A DNA stretch of 15,728 nt from an uncultured Ruminococcus sp. (lineage in GTDB: Bacteria; Bacillota; Clostridia; Oscillospirales; Acutalibacteraceae), in the NCBI GenBank assembly GCA_902773265.1, contig CACYDZ010000143.1:1-15728 (forward strand), written 5' to 3'. Position numbers and translations under genes: made by a program. Under the pieces are notes generated by a model. It saw nothing but the letters and a program-made list of their open reading frames with translations, did no database searches and was not told where the DNA came from. Positions 7,283 to 14,708 of this stretch are shown here, piece by piece (the first letter of the stretch is position 1; each line of letters starts with the position of its first letter).

Positions 7283-8812
7283 TTAATTCTGCCAGTATTT
7301 TTTATCCAGATTACGGTATTGTACAGCTTCAGCGATATGATGTTGTCGGATAATATCGCTGTTATCCAAATCAGCGATTGTTCTGGCAACTTTCAGGATT
7401 TTATCATAAGCTCTTGCCGAAAGTCCCAGCACATCAAAAACTTTTTCCAACATATTTTTAGCATTGTTGTCCATCACGCAGTACTGGTTAACCATACCGG
7501 CACTGATTTTGGCGTTACAGGTAAACGGTGTATCCTTAAAGCGTTGGGTCTGCATTAATCGGGCATTATTGACCCTGTTTTTGATTTCGGCAGAAGTTTC
7601 GGACTGTTGCTGTGAGTTAAGAGACTTGAAATCCACAGGAGAAACTTCCACCTGAATATCAATCCTGTCCAGCAAAGGACCCGAAACCTTTCCCAGATAG
7701 TTCATTACCTTTTTCTTTGTACAGATACATTTTTTCTGACCGCTACCGAAATATCCACATGGACATGGGTTCATCGCAACAACAAGCATAATATTACACG
7801 GATAGGCGATTGTTCCGCTTACTCTGGATAAAGTAATTTTACCATCTTCAATAGGTTGTCGCAGTACTTCCAAAGAAGATTTGGAAAATTCAGGCAATTC
7901 ATCAAGAAATAATACTCCGTTATGTGCCAGAGAAACTTCTCCTGGTTTGGGAATAGTACCGCCTCCCGAAAGTCCCGCCATAGAGATGGTATGATGTGGT
8001 GAACGAAAAGGTCTGGCAGTCACCAGTCCCTGCTTTTCAGCCAGCTTTCCTGCTACAGAATAAATTTTAGTGGTTTCCACAGATTCTTCAAAAGTCATAT
8101 CAGGAAGAATAGAAGGAATTCTTTTTGCAATCATACTTTTTCCTGAACCCGGAGAACCGATAAGCAACAGATTGTGCATACCGGCAGCAGCAATTTCAAC
8201 GGCTCTTTTAGCGGCAAACTGTCCTTTTACTTGACAAAAATCGGGAATAAATATGCCTTTGTCATTACCAGAAAACGGTTCATAGACAGCAGGTTGTAAA
8301 GGTGTTTTGCCGTTAAAGTGACGGAAAATATCATCAATATTGCGTACACCAAAAACATTAATTCCTTCAATAACAGCACCTTCATTTTGATTTTCGAAAG
8401 GAATAAAGATATTTTTAAATCCATACTCTTTTGCCTGAATGACCATAGGTAAAATACCATGTATACCACAGATACCGCCTGATAAGGACAATTCTCCGAC
8501 AAAAACACTGTCGCAGATATCTTTACGGATAACTCCCGAATATTTTAACAGTGCCATTAAAATTGGCAGGTCATAAACCGACCCTTCTTTCCGCACATCA
8601 GCAGGAGCAAGATTGACCGTGATTTTTCCATCGGGAAAATCAAATCCGTTGTTTTTCATTGCGGAACGGACTCTGTTTCTGGATTCTTTAACCGCAGTAT
8701 CAGGTAATCCCACAATGTCAAATGATGGAAAACCGTCTGAAACATCAGCCTCTACTTTTACCTTGAATGTCTGTAACCCGAATATTCCCATACTATTACT
8801 ACAACATACCAT
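7283..8812 (-). CDS. comM: YifB/ComM-family Mg-chelatase-like AAA+ ATPase
   Basis: This 509-residue protein has the full YifB/ComM layout. The N-terminal Lon-protease-like S5 fold includes GFPSFDIVGLPD (27-38). The AAA+ domain has Walker A GSPGSGKS (219-226) and Walker B LFLDEL (301-306). The cysteine cluster NPCPCGYFGSGQKKCIC (Cys350, 352, 362, 364) and a C-terminal Mg-chelatase-type domain follow. ComM is known as a hexameric helicase that promotes branch migration during integration of foreign DNA by natural transformation. The family is widespread in bacteria not known to be competent, so the role here is uncertain. GAAGGA about 5 nt before the ATG supports the start. It is 112 nt downstream of cstA, without a convincing promoter in the gap, so it may be read through from cstA. 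The symbol is assigned by family and not by a demonstrated function. Confidence 0.93.
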   Translation of the reverse strand: MVCCSNSMGIFGLQTFKVKVEADVSDGFPSFDIVGLPDTAVKESRNRVRSAMKNNGFDFPDGKITVNLAPADVRKEGSVYDLPILMALLKYSGVIRKDICDSVFVGELSLSGGICGIHGILPMVIQAKEYGFKNIFIPFENQNEGAVIEGINVFGVRNIDDIFRHFNGKTPLQPAVYEPFSGNDKGIFIPDFCQVKGQFAAKRAVEIAAAGMHNLLLIGSPGSGKSMIAKRIPSILPDMTFEESVETTKIYSVAGKLAEKQGLVTARPFRSPHHTISMAGLSGGGTIPKPGEVSLAHNGVLFLDELPEFSKSSLEVLRQPIEDGKITLSRVSGTIAYPCNIMLVVAMNPCPCGYFGSGQKKCICTKKKVMNYLGKVSGPLLDRIDIQVEVSPVDFKSLNSQQQSETSAEIKNRVNNARLMQTQRFKDTPFTCNAKISAGMVNQYCVMDNNAKNMLEKVFDVLGLSARAYDKILKVARTIADLDNSDIIRQHHIAEAVQYRNLDKKYWQN

Positions 8813-8856
8813 AATATTCCTTCTTTACTGTAAAAATATCCGAACGCAGTGAACCG

Positions 8857-8889
8857 AAAAAGTTTTTGTCTACTGTTTTCAAAAACCAG
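8857..8889 (-). repeat. Decayed fragment of the four-hairpin repeat, copy E
   Basis: AAAAGTTTTTGTC (8858-8870) is identical to the inverted tail of copy B, and the next bases, ACTGTTTTCAAAAACCAG, look like a worn H4 hairpin. It lies between cstA and the comM-like gene in the orientation of copy C. The rest of the unit is not recognisable, so this is a tentative call. Confidence 0.4.
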
Positions 8890-8924
8890 AAACTTTGGGT
8901 GGAATTTTAAAAATTGGCAATTCT

Positions 8925-10373
8925 TTAGCTGTCAGTTTTCTTTGACATTGAATATTTGTGTAAGAATACCATATAAATTATCGACAATGTAATTGCGAAT
9001 ACAATTCCTATGGGATAAGCTATGTTACGGGAAAGACGGAAACCTTCCTGAGCTGTCATAATATAGGTCATACTGACCGCCGACATAAATGTGGCAGGAA
9101 GTGCTGTCAGCAAAGAACCATAACGATATTTTCCCTTTTTCAAAAGATATGCGGTAGATACCCATAACGCAATCATAGCTAAGGTCTGATTACTCCATGA
9201 GAAATATCTCCAGATAATCTGAAAGCCGTTGTCATCAACAACAGCAAACCATGTCAGAAATCCGCCGACTGCCAATAATGGAACCGTAATCAGCAAACGA
9301 TTTTTAATAGGTTTTTGTTCCAGTTTAAAAGTTTCCGCCAGAATCAGTCTTGCACTTCGGAATGCGGTATCGCCTGAAGTAATCGGACAGACAATAACAC
9401 CCGCTACCGCAAGAATACCTCCGAATACCCCTAATACACCTGTGGAGATTTCATAGACTACATTGGAAGCACCGTTTTTTAAGGCCTCACTGAGTAACTG
9501 TGTACTACCGTAAAAAGAAACACCGGCACCTGCCCATACCAAAGCAATAACCGCTTCACTAATCATTGCTCCATAAAAGATTTTTCTGCCCACTTTTTCG
9601 GAAGTAATACACTTTGCTACCATCGGCGACTGTGTAGCATGAAATCCTGATACTGCTCCGCAGGCAACGGTAATGAACATATATGGCCATACGGGTGTAT
9701 TGTTGGGGTGAAGATTTTCAAAAGAAATTTCAGGAATAGTGTATTTTCCCCCCGAAAACAAGATACCGCCAATGACTGCTGCCGCCATGACAATCAGCAA
9801 TACACCAAATACAGGATATAATTTACCAATCAATCTGTCTATCGGCAAAAGTGTTGCCAACAAGTAGTACGATAAAATGACAATCGTCCAGAAAATACCG
9901 TTCATCCAGTTGGGAGTGAGTTTTTCCAGCAGTCCTGCGGGACTTGTAACGAATACTACACCGCACAGTACTAACAATATCACCGAAAACAGACGCATAA
10001 TCCATTTGGCAACATTTCCAAGATATGTTCCCGACAATTCCGCAACAGATGCTCCTTTATGTCGTGAACTAATCATGCCTGACATATAGTCATGTACTGA
10101 ACCGCCTAAAATAGAACCGAAAACAATCCATAAAAAAACAACAGGCCCGAATACCGCACCCATCAATGCACCAAAAATAGGTCCTGTACCGGCAATGTTC
10201 AATAACTGTACCAGAAACGCTTTCCATGTTTTCATCGGTGCACAGTCTACACCATCATTAATGGCAACAGCGGGTGTCTGTCGGTCATCAGGAGCAAAAA
10301 TTTTTTCGGTTATTTTTCCGTACACAAAATAACCGACAATCAATACAACAAAAGAAATTAACAGCGAAATCAT
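8925..10373 (-). CDS. cstA: CstA-family carbon starvation protein / peptide or pyruvate transporter
   Basis: This 482-residue, strongly hydrophobic inner-membrane protein has many membrane segments, from MISLLISFVVLIVGYFVYG at the N-terminus to YPIGIVFAITLSIIYMVFL near the end. It carries the CstA signature NIAGTGPIFGALMGAVFGP (59-77), then GSILGGSVHDYMSGMISSRHKGASVAEL, plus SGFHATQSPMVAKC (242-255) and CPITSGDTAFRSARLI (329-344). CstA proteins were linked to peptide uptake during carbon starvation, and the related BtsT (YjiY) is a pyruvate transporter; the substrate here is undetermined. It is shorter than the roughly 700-residue E. coli form, as is usual for this clostridial type. An in-frame extension of 23 codons to 10442 is rejected, because the sigma-A promoter at 10410-10438 lies inside it. 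The ribosome site before the chosen ATG is modest (GAAAGAAGTGA). Confidence 0.92.
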   Translation of the reverse strand: MISLLISFVVLIVGYFVYGKITEKIFAPDDRQTPAVAINDGVDCAPMKTWKAFLVQLLNIAGTGPIFGALMGAVFGPVVFLWIVFGSILGGSVHDYMSGMISSRHKGASVAELSGTYLGNVAKWIMRLFSVILLVLCGVVFVTSPAGLLEKLTPNWMNGIFWTIVILSYYLLATLLPIDRLIGKLYPVFGVLLIVMAAAVIGGILFSGGKYTIPEISFENLHPNNTPVWPYMFITVACGAVSGFHATQSPMVAKCITSEKVGRKIFYGAMISEAVIALVWAGAGVSFYGSTQLLSEALKNGASNVVYEISTGVLGVFGGILAVAGVIVCPITSGDTAFRSARLILAETFKLEQKPIKNRLLITVPLLAVGGFLTWFAVVDDNGFQIIWRYFSWSNQTLAMIALWVSTAYLLKKGKYRYGSLLTALPATFMSAVSMTYIMTAQEGFRLSRNIAYPIGIVFAITLSIIYMVFLHKYSMSKKTDS

Positions 10374-10409
10374 TTTATCACTTCTTTCAGAATATTTACT
10401 GCGGTTTTC

Positions 10410-10438
10410 ATTATAACGGATATCTGAAAGAATAGCAA
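10410..10438 (-). promoter_or_regulatory. Sigma-A promoter of cstA
   Basis: On the minus strand TTGCTA (10438-10433), 17 nt, then a perfect TATAAT (10415-10410). Transcription would begin near 10403, about 30 nt before the ATG at 10373. The -35 box is 36 bp from the edge of repeat copy B. Confidence 0.7.
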
Positions 10439-10473
10439 TCATTTCTGCGATGATATTTGAAAAGTTGTACAGG

Positions 10474-10615
10474 TCAAAATTTGCTTACGCAAATTTTTTT
10501 GGGAATTTTTAGCTGATTAAAGGGCTTTGCCCTTTAAAACACAGACGGGGTTTCACCCCTTGACCCCACGAACTTTCCCCCAAAAGTTCGACAAAAACTT
10601 TTAATTGTCATAGCT
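10474..10615 (+). repeat. Four-hairpin intergenic repeat, copy B
   Basis: This 142-bp copy is the same length and orientation as copy A and lies between the hydrogenase stop and the cstA promoter. Its hairpins are H1 10476-10497 (arms identical to copy A), H2 10517-10537 (ttaaagggc/gccctttaa), H3 10547-10559 (ggggt/acccc, a paired change from ggggc/gcccc) and H4 10569-10590 (cgaacttt/aaagttcg with a C-rich loop). The tail GACAAAAACTTTTAATTGT is identical to copy A. No other terminator is evident after the hydrogenase gene, so these stems may end its transcript. Confidence 0.9.
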
Positions 10616-10651
10616 GAAAGTTTTTTTACCATTACGGATTGCTGATTATGT

Positions 10652-12100
10652 TCAGACAGACTGCTGATTATTTAAGATAGTGATAGCCTCAGAAATTGTT
10701 TTTTCCATAGCTTCTTTACCGTATTTATCGACTTGTGCTTTATTTTTATCGCCGTGTGTCAGACACCCGGCACCGCCTATACAACCGCCTTCACAAGCCA
10801 TTCCTTCAATAAAGTTTGCACTCAGTCGGTTGACTTTCTTTTTGGTGAGGGCAATTTTACATTGTTCTATTCCGTCACAGGAACAAGCCTCCAGCCTGAA
10901 ATCATCAAGACCTTGTTCTTTAAGACTTTGGGCTACTGCATCTGCCAGACCACCGCTGCGGGCAAATATTCTGCCGAAATAAGACGCATTATCCAGTTTA
11001 TCTTCTTCAAGTCGGGTAATATCAATATCACGGCTGTCAAATAATGCCTGAAGTTCTTCAAAGGTGATAACCGTGTCTACATAAGGTTTTACACTGTCAA
11101 GTTTGATTTCTGCTTTTTTTGCCGTACAAGGTCCTATAAAGATAATTTTGGCATTCGGGTTAATCGTTTTGATATGTTTGGCAATAGTAGCCATAGGAGA
11201 AAGATTATGTGAGATATGAGATACCAGTGTAGGAAAAGCACTTTTGATATACGATACAAAAGCGGGACAGCATGAACTTGTCAGAAATCCCTTTTCGGTA
11301 AGTTCCCTTGCTTCGGCATATGCTACCATATCCGCACCAAGTGCTGCCTCTATCACTGTATGGAAACCAAGTTTTTTCAGTCCGCTGATAACCTGTCCCA
11401 GTTTGGCATATTTAAATTGACTGGCAATAGATGGGGCAACTACAGCATAAACCTGATGAATTTCCTCCTTTTCATCAGCACGCAGAATATCAATAACATT
11501 AAGAATATAGGATTTATCCATAATTGCTCCGAACGGACACTGATAAACACACGCACCACAGGAAATACATTTTTCGTTATCAATACAAGCTGCCTGTTCA
11601 TCATTGATGGAAATTGCCTTGATTTTACACGCATTCTGACAGGGACGGCGACGGTTGACAATCGCAGAATAAGGACATACTTTGGAACATTGTCCACATT
11701 CTATACATTTGCTTTTATCAATATGAGCGGTATGATTGTGGTCAAAAGAAATAGCCCCTCTTGGACACACATCTTCACAACGGTGAGCAAGACAGCCTCG
11801 GCAGGAATCGGTTACTTCATATCCCGCAGCAGGACATTCGTCACAAGCAATATCAATCACTTCAATGATATTGGGATTTTCTTTATTACCGCCCATCGCC
11901 AGTTTGACCCTTTCTGCCAGAATAGCTCTTTCTTTATAAACACAACAACGCATAGTAGGTGTTTTTCCCGGTACGATAATTGTGGGAATGTCAAGCACAT
12001 TCTCCAAAAGTGTATCATTCCATGCCTGTTTTGCTACCTCACGCAGAACTTTATATTTCAGATTTTGTACTTTGGTATCGAATTTCCTTAATTCTTTCAT
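10652..12100 (-). CDS. [FeFe] hydrogenase, group B-like, with N-terminal ferredoxin-type clusters
   Basis: This 482-residue iron-sulfur enzyme should interconvert protons and H2. The H-cluster motifs are all present: L1 TSSCCPAF (Cys277, Cys278), L2 GPCTAKKAE (Cys325) and L3 EGMACEGGCIGGAGC (Cys436, Cys440). The N-terminal half has two clear CxxCxxCxxxCP sites (132-142 and 178-188) and extra cysteines (86, 89, 100, 103, 108, 112, 154, 158) for further [4Fe-4S] binding. L1 ending in PAF and L2 starting GPC, instead of PGW and MPC, match what I recall of the little-studied group B hydrogenases, such as Clostridium pasteurianum CpIII. No signal peptide is seen, so it is cytosolic. No maturation genes (hydEFG) or partner subunits lie nearby. 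AAAGGGAG 8 nt before the ATG supports the start, and a sigma-A promoter is at 12164-12193. Confidence 0.92.
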   Translation of the reverse strand: MKELRKFDTKVQNLKYKVLREVAKQAWNDTLLENVLDIPTIIVPGKTPTMRCCVYKERAILAERVKLAMGGNKENPNIIEVIDIACDECPAAGYEVTDSCRGCLAHRCEDVCPRGAISFDHNHTAHIDKSKCIECGQCSKVCPYSAIVNRRRPCQNACKIKAISINDEQAACIDNEKCISCGACVYQCPFGAIMDKSYILNVIDILRADEKEEIHQVYAVVAPSIASQFKYAKLGQVISGLKKLGFHTVIEAALGADMVAYAEARELTEKGFLTSSCCPAFVSYIKSAFPTLVSHISHNLSPMATIAKHIKTINPNAKIIFIGPCTAKKAEIKLDSVKPYVDTVITFEELQALFDSRDIDITRLEEDKLDNASYFGRIFARSGGLADAVAQSLKEQGLDDFRLEACSCDGIEQCKIALTKKKVNRLSANFIEGMACEGGCIGGAGCLTHGDKNKAQVDKYGKEAMEKTISEAITILNNQQSV

Positions 12101-12122
12101 ATCATAATCTCCCTTTGCTGCC

Positions 12123-12147
12123 GTATTGTCATATGAACTGACGATAC
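12123..12147 (-). promoter_or_regulatory. Imperfect inverted repeat in the hydrogenase leader
   Basis: Arms gtattgtca (12123-12131) and tgacgatac (12139-12147) match at 8 of 9 positions around a 7-nt centre. The site is just downstream of the predicted transcription start and upstream of the ribosome site. It could be a repressor operator or a leader hairpin. It does not match the Rex consensus (TTGTTAA-N4-TTAACAA) that I would expect for redox control. Confidence 0.4.
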
Positions 12148-12163
12148 AGTTGAACTCCTATAT

Positions 12164-12193
12164 ATCATATAACGGTAATCCTTTGACTGTCAA
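12164..12193 (-). promoter_or_regulatory. Sigma-A promoter of the hydrogenase gene
   Basis: On the minus strand a perfect TTGACA (12193-12188), 18 nt, then TATGAT (12169-12164). Transcription would begin near 12157, leaving a leader of about 57 nt. The -35 box is 37 bp from the edge of inverted repeat copy C. Confidence 0.65.
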
Positions 12194-12230
12194 GATGCAA
12201 ATTTTTTCTGACTTAGCAAGATAACTGTAA

Positions 12231-12366
12231 ACTTACACAATTAAAAGTTTTGTCCACTTTTTCAAAAGTGGTAGGGTTAAGGGGCAAAGCCCCTTAGCGG
12301 GATTTTAAAGGGTGGCAACCCTTTAACTCTCCAAGAAAATCCAAAATTTGTGTAAGCAAATTTTGG
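12231..12366 (-). repeat. Four-hairpin intergenic repeat, copy C (inverted)
   Basis: This copy is in the opposite orientation to A and B and diverged, yet all four stems survive. Plus-strand positions: H4 12254-12271 (ccactttt/aaaagtgg), H3 12278-12296 (taaggggc/gcccctta), H2 12305-12326 (ttaaagggt/accctttaa) and H1 12343-12364 (aaaatttg/caaatttt). Compared with copy A, H2, H3 and H4 differ in sequence on both arms in ways that keep pairing. It lies between the hydrogenase promoter and a decayed methyltransferase-like fragment. Confidence 0.88.
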
Positions 12367-12425
12367 CATTACTCAGTGCAGAAATTTTTTTCGGTTCGGT
12401 ATTGTACACTTGTCAGGAACATTAA

Positions 12426-12668
12426 AGGAAAGACCGTGAACAAATCCATATTGAGATGCTAAAATGAAAACAAAAATTGGGAAAATTTTCAGTTTCAGAT
12501 GGGAAGAACATCTGAAGAAGTGAAATCACATCTGGCAAGGTATAAAAAGAATTTTTTCCGATAACGGTACAGGAACATTTAGAAATGCTTCATAGAACAG
12601 GTTTTCAGGTAGCCGAATTATTCAGGTATTCTTATATGCAAAGTGGATTTTATGCTGTTAAAGTTTAG
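12426..12668 (+). pseudogene. Decayed C-terminal remnant of a class I SAM-dependent methyltransferase
   Basis: Three short reading frames join into one protein tail. The frame at 12426-12461 reads RKDREQIHIEML. The frame at 12463-12561 contains NWENFQFQMGRTSEEVKSHL followed by ARYKKNFF. The last, ending with the TAG at 12666-12668, reads FFPITVQEHLEMLHRTGF and then QVAELFRYSYMQSGFYAVK. The second junction is a one-base loss in a T run near 12552-12557; the first is a one-base gain (or two-base loss) in an A run near 12461-12464. The ending with SYMQxGFYAxK resembles the C-terminus of some clostridial SAM-dependent methyltransferases. This family call is from memory. No start codon, ribosome site or SAM-binding motif remains, and the missing N-terminal part would have lain where repeat copy C now is. 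It is almost certainly non-functional. Confidence 0.6.
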
Positions 12669-12738
12669 CATCTTTTTGTCTGTTTTATTAATTTTTTTGT
12701 TGACAGAAAAAATTTAAAGGATTTTCGTGTTTTTTTTC

Positions 12739-12845
12739 GTATATATGTTTGTAATCTGACAGATGGTGTAATTAATAGACAGAATTAAAAGTTTTTTTGT
12801 ATATATATATTTGTCATTTGACAAATAGCGTATAATAATCTGTCA
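12739..12845 (+). promoter_or_regulatory. Duplicated operator-like block upstream of dnaG
   Basis: Two imperfect direct repeats of about 40 bp (12739-12777 and 12799-12840) share the pattern GTATATAT..TTTGTnATnTGACAnATnGnGTA. The second contains the palindrome TTTGTCATTTGACAAA (12810-12825) followed by TATAAT (12831-12836); the first has the same palindrome with two mismatches (12748-12763). A further half-site, ATCTGTCA, is at 12838-12845 and another TGACAGA at 12701-12707. The TTGTCA-to-TATAAT spacing is 14 nt, too short for an ordinary sigma-A promoter, so the promoter assignment is uncertain. Binding by a dimeric regulator is inferred from symmetry and repetition. Confidence 0.5.
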
Positions 12846-12893
12846 AATTTTGTTTTGAAAAAAGTGGACAAAAAACTTTTAATTGTCATAGCT
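12843..12893 (+). repeat. Internally deleted copy of the four-hairpin repeat, copy D
   Basis: The start TCAAATTTTG is joined directly to the right half of H4 (AAAAAAGTGG) and the conserved tail (ACAAAAAACTTTTAATTGTC then ATAGCT), so H1-right through H4-left are missing. An inverted piece of the same tail is at 12783-12800, so the two form a 17-bp inverted repeat around the second operator-like block. It lies 60 bp before dnaG. Confidence 0.75.
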
Positions 12894-12921
12894 TGACGAA
12901 AAATAATTCAATTAGTAATTG
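12893..12921 (+). promoter_or_regulatory. Possible dnaG promoter -35 box with a 13-bp palindrome
   Basis: TTGACG (12893-12898) matches the sigma-A -35 box at five of six bases, but the hexamer 17 nt on (TAATTG) is a poor -10. That hexamer forms the right arm of the perfect palindrome CAATTA-G-TAATTG (12909-12921), which may be a regulator site. It ends 32 nt before the dnaG ATG. Confidence 0.3.
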
Positions 12922-12953
12922 GCAACGGCGGCTCATTGCTGAAAGGGAGCATT

Positions 12954-14708
12954 ATGGCATTATCAGACGAATTTTTACAGGAACTCAAAAGCAGAAATGA
13001 TATTGTGGAAGTTGTTTCGCAATATGTCAATTTACAGCGTGCCGGACGGTTGTATAAAGGAAGATGTCCGTTTCATCACGAAAAAACACCGTCATTTTGT
13101 GTTTATCCTGATACACAGTCTGTTTACTGTTTTGGTTGTCATGTTGGTGGCGAAGTAATCTATTTTATCAGGAAAATAGAAAATCTGGATTATATCGATG
13201 CAGTGAAATTCCTTGCTAAAAGGGCAGGAATGGATATGCCGGAAGATAATTTTCAGAATAATGATAATGCTGTCCGACAAAGACGGATTTATGAAATCAA
13301 CAGGGAAACCGCACGATTTTTTCATCAGTCGCTGACATCTTTCAGCGGTACAGAAGCGTTGGCTTACCTGAGAGGAAGAGGATTAAGTAACAAAACTATA
13401 CGGCATTTCGGATTGGGCTATGCTCCAAATTCTTTCAGACTGATAGATTATCTTAAAAGTAAGGGATTTAAAGATGAAGAACTGTTGCAGGCAAATGTAG
13501 CACATATGTCTAAAAAGGGTTATCTGGCATCACGATTTTTTAATCGTGTGATGTTTCCCATTATGGATTTGCGTGGAAATGTGATTGCGTTCGGCGGAAG
13601 AATTATGGGCGATGGCAAACCAAAGTATCTCAACACAGCAGATACACCTGTATTCTCCAAAAGTCATCAGCTGTTTGCTCTGAACTTTGCCAAAAATCAG
13701 TCTGCAAGAACGCTGATACTGTCGGAAGGCTATATGGATGTTATTGCCCTGCATCAGGCAGGCTTTACCAATACTATCGCTACTTTGGGAACATCGCTTA
13801 CGCAACAACAGGCTAATCTGATACATCGTTATGCCGATGAAGTAGTCATCTGTTATGACTCCGACAATGCAGGCATAACTGCTACTGAAAGAGCAATTAC
13901 AATATTAAGAAATACAGGATTGAAAGTGCGTGTATTGACTATCCCTGGCGCAAAAGACCCTGATGAATTTATGAAATCACATGGCGATAAAGGTCCGTCA
14001 CTTTTTAAAGTTATTCTGGAACAGAGTGTAATGGATATTGACTATCGCTTGGAAAAATTATACGATAAATATGATACCTCTACTACGCAAGGAAAAATTG
14101 ATTACCTGACACAGGCAATGCATATTATTTCTATCTCAGATAATCCCATAGAACGAAATCTTTTTATGGCAAAACTCAGCGAAAAATTTGATATGGAAAA
14201 ATCTTCTATGGAAGAAAGTATCGCCAAAATCCGCAGACAGGAAAAGTTCAGAACTCTTCGCAATGAAAAATCGCAGCCCCTTTCTGAAAATAATACAGTC
14301 AATCCTGAAAAAAAAGCCAATCATCTGGGGGCTGTTGCAGAAGAGTACATCATCGCTTATCTGATATGTAATCCTGAAATGTGCCAGTACATAAACAGTA
14401 AAATCCGTGAAGCGGATTTTGTTACCACTTTTAACAGGAAAGTCTTTACTTTTATTTCGGGGAGAATTAATGAAGGAAAAAGTGTAGAACTGGTATTTTT
14501 GTCACAGCAATTTTCGGAAGAAGAAGTCGCTTATATTACCGCTTATGTTTCGGAGAATGCGAGAAAATCTTTTAGTAGAGAAGAACTAGATAACTGTATA
14601 AATGTTCTGAAAAAAGAAAGCAGCGTAAAAATCCGTAAAAATCCGTCTGAACTAGTCGATGAGGATTTAAGGAAAATTTATCATAATCGTCGGAAAAACG
14701 GTGTATAA
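12954..14708 (+). CDS. dnaG: DNA primase
   Basis: DnaG makes the RNA primers for lagging-strand replication and works with the replicative helicase. The chosen start is the ATG at 12954 (MALSDEFLQELKSRNDIVEVVSQYV, typical of the family), with GAAAGGGAG 4 nt upstream; a TTG 18 nt earlier is in frame but would put the ribosome site inside the gene. The product is 584 residues, a normal length. The N-terminal zinc-binding site is CPFH...CFGC (Cys38, His41, Cys59, Cys62). The TOPRIM core has LILSEGYMDVIALHQAGF with Glu258 and YDSDNAG with Asp302 and Asp304. The C-terminal helicase-interaction region is less conserved, as expected. It is followed after 88 nt by rpoD, the standard primase-sigma operon. 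The rpsU gene that begins this operon in enteric bacteria is not upstream. Confidence 0.97.
   Translation: MALSDEFLQELKSRNDIVEVVSQYVNLQRAGRLYKGRCPFHHEKTPSFCVYPDTQSVYCFGCHVGGEVIYFIRKIENLDYIDAVKFLAKRAGMDMPEDNFQNNDNAVRQRRIYEINRETARFFHQSLTSFSGTEALAYLRGRGLSNKTIRHFGLGYAPNSFRLIDYLKSKGFKDEELLQANVAHMSKKGYLASRFFNRVMFPIMDLRGNVIAFGGRIMGDGKPKYLNTADTPVFSKSHQLFALNFAKNQSARTLILSEGYMDVIALHQAGFTNTIATLGTSLTQQQANLIHRYADEVVICYDSDNAGITATERAITILRNTGLKVRVLTIPGAKDPDEFMKSHGDKGPSLFKVILEQSVMDIDYRLEKLYDKYDTSTTQGKIDYLTQAMHIISISDNPIERNLFMAKLSEKFDMEKSSMEESIAKIRRQEKFRTLRNEKSQPLSENNTVNPEKKANHLGAVAEEYIIAYLICNPEMCQYINSKIREADFVTTFNRKVFTFISGRINEGKSVELVFLSQQFSEEEVAYITAYVSENARKSFSREELDNCINVLKKESSVKIRKNPSELVDEDLRKIYHNRRKNGV

Noticed and set aside
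10374..10442. N-terminal extension of cstA by 23 codons
   Set aside because: The extension contains the predicted promoter (TTGCTA-17-TATAAT), is hydrophilic, and precedes the normal membrane-starting N-terminus.
11360..12091. Long open frame of 243 codons on the plus strand opposite the hydrogenase gene
   Set aside because: It is the antisense of a gene with clear H-cluster and ferredoxin motifs, its product is low-complexity (Thr, Asn, Phe, Ile rich), and it has no ribosome site I can see.
4079..12366. CRISPR array made from the hairpin repeats
   Set aside because: The copies are kilobases apart, about 140 bp long and not separated by regular spacers; no cas genes are present.
12464..12523. 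Small ORF of 19 codons (MKTKIGKIFSF...)
   Set aside because: No ribosome site, and it lies in the wrong frame across a stretch better explained as a decayed methyltransferase tail.
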